Part shown: piece by piece, positions 12,601 through 46,923 of the stretch
How the letters are laid out: each line of letters begins with the position of its first letter
How positions within the stretch are numbered: the first letter of the stretch is position 1
Origin: Watersipora subatra
Taxonomy: Eukaryota; Bryozoa; Gymnolaemata; Cheilostomatida; Watersiporidae
Assembly (NCBI RefSeq): GCF_963576615.1
Contig: NC_088708.1
Span: 5,270,001 to 5,334,000 of the forward strand
DNA length: 64,000 bases
Direction: 5' to 3'
The notes under the pieces: model-generated
Database searches by the model: none
Told to the model about the DNA's origin: nothing
Seen by the model: only the letters and a program-made list of their open reading frames with translations
Translations under genes and position numbers: made by a program

Positions 12601-15193
12601 CTCATTTGTCACGGATTATACCGGTTTAGATGAGCATGAATAAGATTGGCCTTTCACACCCCTCAAAATTAAAGGGTAAAAATTTTAAAGATGAATATTA
12701 ACATTGTTAGATCAAATGGTTGCTAACATCGGCAAGATTCATACAATATTTTTAATTGCTTTTATAAACTAAATTCTATTTTTCTTACTGTATCAAACAT
12801 TAGGTTTAGGCTCAGTAAAGTTTTTATCAAGAATGTATATTAAAAAATTGAGTTATACATGTGTATATGATAAAAGCCATAACACTACAGTGTTATGAAC
12901 CTGTAAGCTGAGCCTTCATGCCAATATTACTGAAATCCGCCTACATGGAAGTAAAACGAATACCTTCTTAATAACAGTCTAGTCAGGCTCCACTGAATAA
13001 CAAAGTTACAATTTTATTTTCAAGTAAACTCATTTATATTTGATTTGTTCTAAACCAAAACTTTTCATGAGTTGCATATACTGTAATGTAAACGAACAGC
13101 TGCGTGTGGTCCATGTGTTTTACCTTGAAAAACTGAGACCAAGTTGAAACAATATGCCATTAGATGTTCATTAATGTTCATTAGATGTAGTACAGATGCT
13201 CGTTTTAGGGTGTGCTGATGTTTCGTTTGCCAATGCTCATAACATTCTATATTATGATCATTCCGATTCCCTATCATAAGGCAGTTGTTACAATTATAGG
13301 AACAAATTCCAGGTTGAAACATACTGGCCATCGAGATAATATGCGCCTTTAAACAACAGTAGCCTCCCTGACTATCAACAGTTGATCAATAATGTGTGGA
13401 TGTGTGCCTAGGAATGTGCTCTCTTCCATATTGTAGCCTTTAATTTTTCTTCAAACTTCTTCAAACATTTTTGTATTATGCTCATTATGCTCTTTTTTTT
13501 GCTTTGTAAATTTTGGTGTCCTACTCTCTTGAAACGGACAACAAATCTATTGGCTGGCAAAGCTGTGCAATATTAAAGAACATTATAAGACTGCATTAAC
13601 CATGATTACCATGATTTTTGCCAAACGACAAGACAGTTTTGTACTGATATAGGTCGGAGATTTCTACTAGAGGTAACAACTTTGTTTTACCGAGGCATTC
13701 GCTTATCCATAACCAACTAGCAGTTTAGGTTCCTGCAGCGCTCGTTACCGTTCATCATACTGGAAGTTTCTTTTTTTACAACGTGTTTCATGAAGTGCTT
13801 TCGCTGCAGAACGACGCTAGTCAATCCTAGTGATGACATTCAAACCGAGTTGCTGCTTGCACCTGGTAAAGTTTAACAGGAAGTTGAAGAAAGAAACCGG
13901 CATTCGATTAAAACATAACAGCCGGTGGTAGTTAACTAGAGTTTTTTGGCACTTTTTTAATCGTGTGATTCAATATTAAAGGCAAGTGATGCAACCGATG
14001 CATTACAGTCTGCCCTCGGGTTATTATGACCTGCTATACAATTTTTCCTACAAGGGTTCACAGTACTTTCTTTTTTACTCATCGCTGATTACCTCCTTAG
14101 ATAACTGGGTTTAAAATGTAGTTCTCATATCGGCTGCGAGACCCCAGCAGTAATTTCCCGCAACAAAACACTTGCGGTGCTAGGCTCGGCGGCTTATGTT
14201 CACATAAAGCTTCGTCGTTGATGATCACATCAAAAGGGCCACTCGCCATGCCGTTTCGAAAGTGCTGACCTTCTTCTGTACAGTGCATTTCGGGAAGTTT
14301 TCCCCTGTGGCTTCTTGTGAAAGTTGAACAGTGCTGAACTCTTGCATTGACTACCGGCGATACTCGGCGGGTAGGCTCCCATTTCACCGCCGATAGCCCT
14401 CCTATCCTGCCAGCGGTACTCGTCGCCTATATAGGAACCAGGTTTTAGGCTGCAATGGCATTTTCACTCGTATTATTGAAATGTTTTTGTGCAAAGAACA
14501 ATGCATTTTCAATTAACTGGATGTTATTGTTGTGGAATGCGTGTAGGATTCTAAAGCATTACCTTTGCAGCAGTGACCTTTTCGGAAAGAAGTGATAAAT
14601 AGTCAGCTATGATGTGAGTGTTTATGTTTGCGAAGAAATAATTGTAGACAGCCAAGGCTAGTGCTGCTCACACAAACAAACTTGCTATATACTCAATTGG
14701 CTTTGATTCTTGTTAGTGTTGACTGCTGGTAAGGAATTCTGCCAGCTCACTGTCTAACAACAGTTTTGTCGAAAAACTTTTAAAATATAGTTATAGGACA
14801 TTGTTGTTATCTGCATATCTAGCTCTGTGAATCGAGGGACAGAGAAGCGGAACTATCTTTGCGCATGCAGAATTTCATTTACATCTTCCTCTATGGATAG
14901 GCCTATGCTCCTACTCCACCTTCCCATGCCCTGCTATAAAGTTTAGCTTATCATCATCAATTGTTGTTGGCATGTTTGACATTTCTTCGCCGCTTGTCTA
15001 GGATTAGCTGAGCGTGATCTGATTTTAAGCTACTGAACTATACATCTGAAACCCATGGCGCTAGATCTTTTGCTTAGAGATGAATATTTGTCATTTATAG
15101 GTTATTCTTGCTGCTGGGTAACCCTCGGCCATCTCTTCTGTACTCGAAGGTCAAACAATACACAAATGATTAGCAATGCTTGTTGTGTTACAG
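9660..15193. other. Upstream region of HIPK, mostly featureless
   Basis: Apart from the element at 11372-11698 I see no supported gene here. Short frames (for example 10763-11107 and 14097-14387) lack splice context and protein-like composition. The 14.1-14.45 kb part is less AT-rich and contains CGCCTATATAGGAACC near 14428. It may hold the HIPK promoter or an untranslated first exon, since the first coding exon begins at a splice acceptor. Confidence 0.4.
11372..11698. mobile_element. Small hAT-like MITE
   Basis: The left end CAGGGGTTTCACTCTG, followed by a block ending ATCCCCAAGGGCT, is mirrored at the right by AGCCCTTGGGGAT and then AGAGTGAACCACCTG. The imperfect inverted repeats are about 38 bp. 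The CAGGGG end suggests hAT. The target duplication is no longer clear. A 106-codon frame on the minus strand (11394-11714) lies across the element and is not a gene. Confidence 0.75.
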
Positions 15194-38348
<23,155 letters not shown>

Positions 38349-39775
38349 TATTTTTGTCCAGCTTATCTTTTCTGCAAGCATTTGTTGTTTCTAACGCTCC
38401 TGCGTGCCTCTGTAGATAGTATTTTTATCTCCGGCTAATGTCATATTTTTTACGGAAACTTAATTGAGGTATAAATCTTAATCTTTTTTTAATCGCTTTT
38501 ATCACTACTCATTAATCATGGCAGTCGCAGCAAATTCAGATTTCTCTATTTACCATAGATGGCGTTTGTGAACACAAATGATATATACATCTTCCTATAG
38601 AGCTTAACTTTAGCCATTTACTTCCTATACAAGTATTCTTGCAATATTCCCCATCAGTTATGAACTAACTGGCCAGTTATTTTCTTATTAGTGTTGCTAG
38701 GGTCCCATCGCTTACCACTATTATTTGCACTTTATAGTTATTATGTATTGTTGTGCTGTCTATGCTCTTTTCTTGTTATTGAAGCTTTTATTTTATGTCT
38801 ACTAGCGTGATTAGATTTAGAAACTGATTGTGCATTTACTCTAACTTGTCAATTTCGTCTCCATTTTCGTGGGTGCATAGGAGACAAGTTTTTCCAGTGC
38901 CTCAATTTATATATATATATATATACATTGTCTTCTCACTTGGTGATTGCAGTTGTTAGTTACTGCTTGTTAGCTCATTACCATACCAAGGATTATGTTA
39001 TTTCCAAACTAATTCGTGCAATCAAGATATTAATAGTGAATCATGTCCGTCTTATCGCTACTTTCCCTAATATATATATATACACACATGTATTATAATT
39101 GGTATCCTTGCTTTAGTGTTATCTTGCCATGCCATGAGCGATGTGACCGCTGTTTATTTTCTCATGCATGACTATATGTTTATTGTTTGGCTAGCGCTCA
39201 CCTTTTCTTGTTTACCTTTCATGTATAGTGTTATTAGTTTACCTGTGTGCAATTCGCATGTGATTCATTTGTGTGAATTTAAATGTGATTTATTTTATGT
39301 ACTCACCATTTTATATCGCATTCTCTAATATTATGGTTTTATGACAGGATGCATCTGTGATGCTGAAGTTTTCTTGTTGTATTGGTTAAAATACTGAAAT
39401 GGACCAAATGGTGACTGTGTGACATGACATTCTAGCTCGAGTGACAATTTAGATACATATTACCTAGCTTTGATGCTTTGCTGTACGTCGGTGTCTATTT
39501 TTAAATCTGTTGGCCATCGATGCAGTAAACTGGTGTGCCATAATGGTGGGTGCGCTGTCATTAGTTCGTTTCCTTGCTGGCCAGCAGATGGTTTGCTATA
39601 TTTTATATGGTACATTTTTCTAGCATTGTGCTGCAATAGTCCATCTTCATTCATTGTTCCTTTTCTTGCTTCAATTCCTAATCTAGAGTAACTCTGTCAC
39701 TAAATGGTGTGTGTTTTATTAGCATTTAAGGTATCCTGTGAGGAAAGAATGAATAAATTTATTGACATGCTATAG
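38349..39775 (+). other. HIPK: HIPK 3' UTR
   Basis: AT-rich sequence after the stop contains TA microsatellites near 38910 and 39070. No exon is supported in it. The first convincing poly(A) signal in good context is near 39752. Confidence 0.6.
39752..39757 (+). terminator. Poly(A) signal AATAAA
   Basis: A canonical AATAAA lies about 1.4 kb after the HIPK stop codon. Other poly(A) sites cannot be excluded. Confidence 0.5.
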
Positions 39776-39779
39776 TAAA

Positions 39780-41300
39780 ACAGTTGGATGTGAGTATTGA
39801 GCACCTTCCACAACATGCACAAATAGGGCAAGAATAATATAAAAGTCGAGAAGACCAGCGTGATGATTCCTTCTCCCAATCCATGTAGCTGTCACTCGAT
39901 ATAACACTTGACTGGACCATGAATGCCTTTAAACAGACAACAGAACAGCCATGAAATAGCTACCTGGTATCATAATTATGTGTGAACACATTGGCCAAAT
40001 AAAAAGTGAGAATTGAAAGGCCAATGGTGTAAAAACTCAATATTCCACCCATGTTAATTGACTCGTTTTCTAGGTAGGTATTTAAATGAATTGTGGGCTT
40101 TTCCTTAGCAATAGATTTTGAAAGCAGTGGAACGTCTTGTTAATCTGTAGCACCTAATAATACTTTGTATATACTTTTACTGATCATTAGTGTTATCTTT
40201 ATGAAATTTGAATATAGACCATATTCAAAAATATATGTGAATGCCATTTTTAAGCATGATGGCAGGGAGGAATTGAATTATCACATAAAGCAGATATTTT
40301 AAATGGAACATGATTCTTAATTTTGAAGCTATACCTAGTAAAGCTAGCTAATTGTTAACCATTAGCAACATATGACCACAAAGTTTTACAACTAATATCC
40401 ATAGAATTATTACATTAGCTAACTTAACTAGAAATTGTAAGAAACTGATAACAATCATTTGTTAATAACAGTACAAGCTCATAGTGAGATGAAACTAACA
40501 GAAACTCCAGTGTTTTATTTTTACAAAACAAACTGCTCTTGACAGTGATCAGTTAAGTTGCAAAATCAAAGCAAGCAATGAAAACAAGTTTAAACTTGCA
40601 AATCTATAAGAACAGTGATTTATAGCTTGACCAAAAAACAGGTCTATTAACAACACAGATGTGATGCATTCTCAGAATTTGCTGTTACTTCTAAGAATAA
40701 AACAGAATTTTTCATACTAAAAATAAGCAGCTGCCATAATAATAACACTAATAATAATGCTTATGACAAACTCTAGAGAACTTTAGGCTCTGGTAGCACA
40801 GCGGCCCCTCGACTTACAATCACTTCCACGTACAAGCTTGTAATTTCCCATGTGCGATATCTAGTATTTCTTGAATTATTGTAGTTTTGTAAATCAGTAC
40901 ATATGCATGCAGTACTTCTTCACATAGTTCAGTTTTACATTGCTCAAATAATATTAAACAGTACTCCATACAATCCATCCTTTTTGGTTCAAAAAATCGT
41001 GGATCATCGTCAGTAGTGGTGACAAAAATAAGAAGCAATGCTTTCCTTTGGATTAAAGCTAAAACATGAGCAAACATCTTTAGATTAATTCTTTAACAAA
41101 ACTGTGAAGTTGTTCAGTAGTTATCCTGAGGAAAGTTAATCCAATACAAAGAAAAAAAACTTAAAATATGAGAAATTAGAAAAATTCAAGTTAAAAAGTA
41201 AAAAATATCAAATATGAAAAACATATAAATAAGTTATGCTAAGGTAATGTCTCTGTAGACTAAGATAGACTAGTTTTATCTTTCTATCACCACTAGCTAT
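39780..41300. other. Intergenic, nothing certain
   Basis: The stretch around 40800 (cccctcgacttacaatcac) resembles the end of a Tigger-type element, but no matching end was found. The minus-strand frame at 40820-41077 lies beside it and is not recognised. Confidence 0.4.
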
Positions 41301-41575
41301 GAACAACCCCTTCCCTATATCGCCACTTTAGCTATGCACCAACCCCCCCCCCCTTCCCGATATCACCACTTTAGCTAGGCACCACCCCTTACCTAAATCA
41401 CCACTTTAGCTAGGCACCACTCCTTCCCTATATCACTGCTCTAGCTAGGCACCACCCCTTCCCTAAACCACCACTTTAGCTAGGCACCACCCCTTTCCTA
41501 AATTACCACTTTAGCTAGGCACCCCTTCCCTATACCACCACTCTAGCTAGGCACCACCCCTTCCCTATATCACCA
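41300..41575. repeat. ~36-bp minisatellite
   Basis: About seven copies of a unit with ccactttagctaggcaccac and ccttccctaa fill this stretch, including a C homopolymer run near 41345. Confidence 0.93.
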
Positions 41576-42429
41576 AAGCTACACATAAGTTCAGTATTTT
41601 TTTACTCGTTATAACTTTTTGGTTTATGTTCTTACATGTAACCAAAAAATAAAATTTAATTTTCTCCATAGTTTATGCAAAGAATTTGTCATAATGATAC
41701 ATTAGACATTTAGGTGTGAGCTGTGGAACGAATTAAGTAAACTACCACGTATTCTTATAAAAATATTTGCTCCAGAATATGACAGTTTTGATATACAAAA
41801 CAACCTTTTCCGTATCTTCGACTGTACTACATGGAACATTGAAAATATACGTATTATAACTAGCACCCCAACTCCACGCCAATGCTGTAGTCACTTACCC
41901 TCAAAGATGCTTTCAGAACCATTAAGACAAGAGGCCAAAAACTGTGCTGTGCTGTCGTCCATTAATCTACGACAGAACTAGTGTGTTATACAACTAATGA
42001 GGGAATAAGTGTGTAAAAGGTCACCTACTGGTGCCCAGCGGCCATGTGAATAAGTCTCCAATGGTTGTCTAGCACATAATTCATATAATTTGTACATTTG
42101 TATAATTATAATGTATAATCTCAATCACACAAATTCTGAGCTGATCTTCAATGCTTTAGAGCAGGGGTTCCCAACCTTTTTTGGCCTAGGTACCCCTTGG
42201 GAGTCATATTGCAAAAAATGTACCCCTTTGGAAAACACAGTTCAATCAAGGGTATTATTGGTCTAACTTCATTAATATGACATGTGTGCATTATTGAAAT
42301 GTGTCACTTAAACAGGTAAAGAAATGTGGTATGTTATGAAATTGCTATTTATTAAAATAATGATAACTACGCAGCACAACTTTTATACATCGCAGTGTTC
42401 TGTTACATTTCCACTTTATTTAGGCCAGT

Positions 42430-43910
42430 CTAATGGAAAGACTGTGTCTGCTTTGCATCAGTGATCTGTTTGATGTTCAGTTCAATAACAGATAATGAAA
42501 CTCTGAGGTCGTCATCAACATTTAGTCGTGAGCGATATTTGCTTTTCATGTACAAAAGTGAAGAAAACTCTTGCTCACACTTGTAACTACTAGGAAATAT
42601 GAGCAACATTTTTAAAGATACCTCTGAAAGCTTTGAGTAGGATGTTATCAATGAGCACCAGAACTTGCTAAGAACGCAATCTTCAGATCAACAGTTATTA
42701 ACAAAAGTTTGAGACCACTCAGTAAATCAATGCATATTATTGGTTTTATAGCAGTATATGTGGTTTTATTTAAACTTGTGATTAAAAAATATAGTTACAT
42801 ACTGAAACACTTCTACTAATGCAGTTTTAAAGTTCATTAAAAGCGTAGCACAATACTTTTCAGTCTTTACTGTCAGTATTTGGTGTGTCCACCATTATTG
42901 GCAATTATCGCCTCAAGTCGCTTCGGCATACTTTCTATCAGCTTTCTGTAGTATTCTGCGGGTGATCTCAGTGCGCCAAACACTCTTTATAACCTGTACA
43001 AGTTCTGCAATACTTGATGGCTGTTTTTCTGCTACCTTGCTCTTTAGCACTGTCCAGAGATTTTCAATCGGGTTGAGATCCGGGCTGTTGCTGGACCAAT
43101 CGAGCTCTGTGGCTCCTTGTGGCCTCCACTGGCCCCCACCCCTTGTGGCCTCCACTGTGGCCCCTGGGCCACAAAGCATGACACAACGTTGTATAATTCA
43201 AAGTTCCATTAGTGCAAACCATAGCATCACTTTTCAGCAGCATAGGGAAGATAGGTAGCCCTTACATTGTATAACCCAGGTAAAACAAGTGGGGTCTCAA
43301 ACTTTTGTTAATGACTGTATCATGTGCACCACAGTCATTGAGAAAATCAATCAACTCTTCTTGCATGTCACTATCAATATCAGCTACATTTAACTTAAAT
43401 GGGTTTCTAGCTACTTAAAATCTGTGTCATTTAAGTCAGGAAAATATTGTTGAAACTAGCAAGCCAGCTGAGAGAGGTGGTCTGCAACCAGATCTTTCAT
43501 GAATGAAATTGAATCATGTGAAGGCAATACTTCTGACAAGCTATCAAACATCAAATGATCCAGCATTGACTTTCTCCACATCTCTAGTTTCATGATAAAT
43601 GCTCTAAGCTCGTCTGTAAAATCAATTATAGTGGTGGAGTTCCCTTGAAGGGATGTGTTGACAGTGTTTAATCTTAAGAAGATATCTCTCATATAGGCAG
43701 CTTTCCATTACCATTCTGAAGTCCTTGAATCCTTGAGTCACTGAATCTTGAAGCTTTCTCAGAAGTCTGTCTAGCAAAGAAAGCTGCAATCTCATCAATC
43801 AGCCCCACAAATCGATTCAGGACATTGCTTTTAGAAAGCCATCTCACTTCTGTGTAGTAAAGGAGGTTTTCATGATCTGCATCGCAATCTTGACATAATT
43901 GACGAAACAA
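42430..43910 (-). pseudogene. hAT transposase remnant
   Basis: Reading down the minus strand, pieces match the C-terminal half of SCAND3/ZBED5-type hAT transposases. First comes HENLLYYTEVRWLSKSNVLN near 43860, then DIFLRLNTVNTSLQGNSTTI near 43680, and at the end LLIFPSSYKCEQEFSSLLYM with YRSRLNVDDDLRVSLS near 42500. Frames change between pieces, and the last two are separated by the nested insertion. The zinc-finger start is missing. Function is known from the family; the relic is dead. Confidence 0.88.
42692..43317 (-). mobile_element. Tc1-like internally deleted element, nested
   Basis: The left end CAGTTATTAACAAAAGTTTG and the right end, whose reverse complement is CAGTCATTAACAAAAGTTTG, form the inverted repeats; TA follows the right end. 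The minus strand holds the transposase C-terminus, LDWSSNSPDLNPIENLWTVL followed by KSKVAEKQPSS, including the final DDE-motif region. The N-terminal part is deleted. The 626 bp length fits an internal-deletion derivative. Confidence 0.88.
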
Positions 43911-44270
43911 CCTTGTGTTTAGGGCTGATGCTTGCCTAAGTTTGTCTGAATGGCAAAACTAATTGGCTTTAAAATGATACTAATAATTAAGCTCTATAGC
44001 AGTGGTTTCAGCAAAGTTATTGATAATTAGAGCCAACCAAACAAAAAACTTATTAAGCTTATAACTTGTATTGTACCCCCTAGATTTCCAAAATGTGCCC
44101 CTAGGAGTACTTGTACCCCAGGTTGGGAACCCCTGCTTTAGAGGAAGGACATTTACAGCCAGCTTATCTGAAAAGTGACTCAAACTTGCAATATGACGTC
44201 ACAGGCTGTGCTTTATGGAAACAACATAACAGGACTTAGCTTTCCAGTATGTCAGATACGCAAGCATTAA

Positions 44271-45180
44271 AGGTTGACTAGCAACAAAATTCACATTACA
44301 GTTATTTGGTATCAAAACATTCACTATGTCTTACTCTACTGTGTTGTAGGTGCAAAATATGTGGAAATGTGATTACAAACTCTTAAAAGCTAAAAAACGA
44401 ACAGTTAATCGCCACCATCACAAAACCGCCGTAGATTAGAATCTCTTTCCAAAATGGCTCAAATAGGACATAAACTGAACAAGATGGCTTCTGTTTACAC
44501 TTTCATGCAACCTCATTCGTCGAAATGTTTTCACAAATATACTTTACGCATTCAATAAAACCATGTCTATTGTTCTTACGGATCTATTTCATCATCATTG
44601 TAATGCTGTCACTTTGAGCACTGATATCTCAAAACCCACTGTAAAAATTCGTTTAATTTTTTAACCTTAGCTCTAAGGAGTGTATATCATTCTCTGATAA
44701 ACATGACGAGCCTGTCGGTCACCATAGATGGTCGAAAAATGTCGCAGAAATTGTTCGCGGCTGTTTGGCAAGAAGTATGGGTCACATGATCAGATTACGA
44801 CTAGACGATTAGACAAACAGAAACGAAACTGTAACGTAGCGAGCATCTATATTTGGAAAGGGCTCCTCGGTAAAACCTAAATTGTTTGTCATAAACTAGT
44901 GCTACGAGAAGTTTTATATTGAGCCTTTTATTAGCCTTTCAATTTACGTGAGAACATCAAGTGACTAAACAATAACCAAATGTAAAGACTACGTCAGAGA
45001 AATAAACTGATTTCAATCTAAGGCGGATTCGTGATGGTGGCAATTAACTGTTCGTGTTTGAGCTTTTAAGAGCTTGTATTCCATTTCCACATATTTTGCA
45101 CCTACAACACAGCAAAGTAAGACATGGTGAATCTTTTGATACTAAATAACTGCAATGTAAATTTTGTTGCAAGTCAACCT
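44271..45180. mobile_element. TTAA-flanked inverted-repeat element, copy 2
   Basis: It begins AGGTTGACTAGCAACAAAAT and ends with the inverse GTCAACCT. The left border is TTAA (44267-44270); the right border reads TTCA, one change from TTAA. It is the same family as 19676-20549, and also carries mirrored gaacagttaatcgccacca and tggtggcaattaactgttc words, so its arms are longer. Confidence 0.85.
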
Positions 45181-45184
45181 TTCA

Positions 45185-46190
45185 GCAACAGGTCCTACAT
45201 ACAATTGAGCAATCGTGAAACCAGTTCTGTTCAAATATCGTTCAAATAGTTCAAATATCAAATACGCTACATCATGCAGATAAGTCTATGACCAGAGCCG
45301 AAAAAGGAGCTTGTAAACCATTCAACAAACAATTACTGCAACTCGGTTTGACGAAAAGGCTAAAGGGTCAGACAATACCAAATCTCTAAACAATACATGA
45401 ATAACGAGCAAATGCAGAAGAGTCATGACAAATATTGTATGGTTCATCTAATTGGTTCATCTGATTCGTGGCAGAAATGATACTGGAGAGTACAATTTTC
45501 ACCACATAATCTGTAGTAAACCAATTTATCTTTACTAAACTACCGTTTGCTGAACATAATGAGCCAGAGTTTGAAATAACTCTTTCAAATATAGATGCTC
45601 TTCTCTTGATATGATGCAACAACAAACTGAGAATAAGTAGTGAAAGTGATGTATAATTATTTGGCAGCTCACTCTACAATAGCGGGTGATGTAGAACTTA
45701 CCGCCATCCCAAAATGAAATCACTTACCAACTGATATTGGTTAACTGGCCTCTAGCAGTAGATAGCTAATTATACTTGCAATGCAATCATACAAATATTG
45801 AAGGACAGGAGGTGATGGTAGACTGTATAAATACCGAGTCAAAATAGCACAAATTTTATGGAACTGATTTTGAATGCGACAAAATTTTGACCATACAAGC
45901 AGTTCTGCACCTCACTTTTGTACTGCAAGATGAAGCTATGGTAGTGGGACGTACTTAAAATGTCTTTTCTAGTCGTTCATTGCACACTTAATGGTGCAGC
46001 CCGATGGCACATTGAAGCATGACATGACTTCTGGTGAATGCCAAAGACCTTGTGAGTAACTTGTACAGAGTGGCTTTGCACTGAAATGCCGTTTTACATA
46101 CAATCAATGATTCTCTCCGGAGTTAGCTTAGTTCTCATGTTGATCTTGCTGAGCAACTTTTAAATAACTAACTTAATGAATAGTTAATGA
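45185..46190. other. No supported gene
   Basis: Small minus-strand frames (45386-45625 and 45535-45723) overlap one another and show no recognisable domain. Downstream exons of the RRM gene could be here but were not identified. Confidence 0.35.
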
Positions 46191-46194
46191 ATAC

Positions 46195-46375
46195 GTGTCA
46201 CACACTGTCATCATATGCTGTTTTTGTACGCTGTCATTACACGCTGTCGTTACAAGCTGTCGTTGCATGATGTGGTTATACACTGTTGTTACATACTGTG
46301 GCCACGCACTGTTCTTACACGCTGTTCTCAATTGCTAGTGGTGCTACATGCTGTTGGTACATGCTGTTGTGTAAA
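46195..46375. repeat. ~15-bp minisatellite
   Basis: Diverged copies of a unit like acacgctgtcgttac fill this stretch. It accounts for the short plus-strand frames here. Confidence 0.85.
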
Positions 46376-46776
46376 ATGTATATTTTGCTGGTCATTTATG
46401 TTGTTAATAGTGGCAAATGTGTCTCAACACCGATTATTTTCAAAGTGAAAGTAGAATTTTCTAGAAAAACGAACTTACTAGTTTGATTGAAGCGATTATA
46501 GCATTTTATGTAAACCTCCAGAAACTTTTATTTTTATGCCCCTTAAAAAATATTATTATTATACCCCTTGCTCTCTTCATAGTTGTTTGTGAAAAGTAAA
46601 TGACGTGGTTTGGTCTTCTGGCTAATGCTTAATAATTGATAGGGTCAAAATTGAAGCAATCAGTAGATGAAAGAGTCTTATAAGGTATAAAAATCATAAA
46701 ATTGATTCTTATTAGGAAAAGAATACTCGTATATATACAATACAATATAATATATATACAATGTAATATAACATAC

Positions 46777-46923
46777 TTGACATTGGCTGACAGTTTTTCT
46801 CTTCCCCCACTGATCTGCAGCTCAAAATCCATGTGCAATATCTGTCCGTATGGACTTATAACATCCTTTAACTCTTGCTGCGTTAAATGTGCAGGCAAAT
46901 TTTCAAATCGTACAAAATGTGCG
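46777..46923 (-). CDS. RRM exon
   Basis: The acceptor gctatttgcag precedes C|GCACATTTTG, and the donor is GTCAA|gtatgt. The 49-residue stretch holds an RNP2-like FVRFENLP and a following helix LTQQELKDVISPYG. The RNP1 half must lie in a later exon. Confidence 0.72.

Larger units (their letters stand above)
42162..44135 (-). mobile_element. hAT transposon (SCAND3/ZBED-type), degraded
   Basis: The ends CAGGGGTTCCCAACCTTTTT and, inverted, CAGGGGTTCCCAACCTGGGG are flanked by an exact 8-bp duplication, CTTTAGAG (42154-42161 and 44136-44143). Transposase remnants lie on the minus strand. A Tc1-like fragment (42692-43317) is nested inside. Confidence 0.95.

Noticed and set aside
14097-14387. 96-codon minus-strand ORF upstream of HIPK
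   Set aside because: No recognisable domain or splice context; the region is more likely promoter-proximal sequence of HIPK.
40820-41077. 85-codon minus-strand ORF
   Set aside because: It sits beside a Tigger-like end sequence and matches no family I know; no splice or promoter support.
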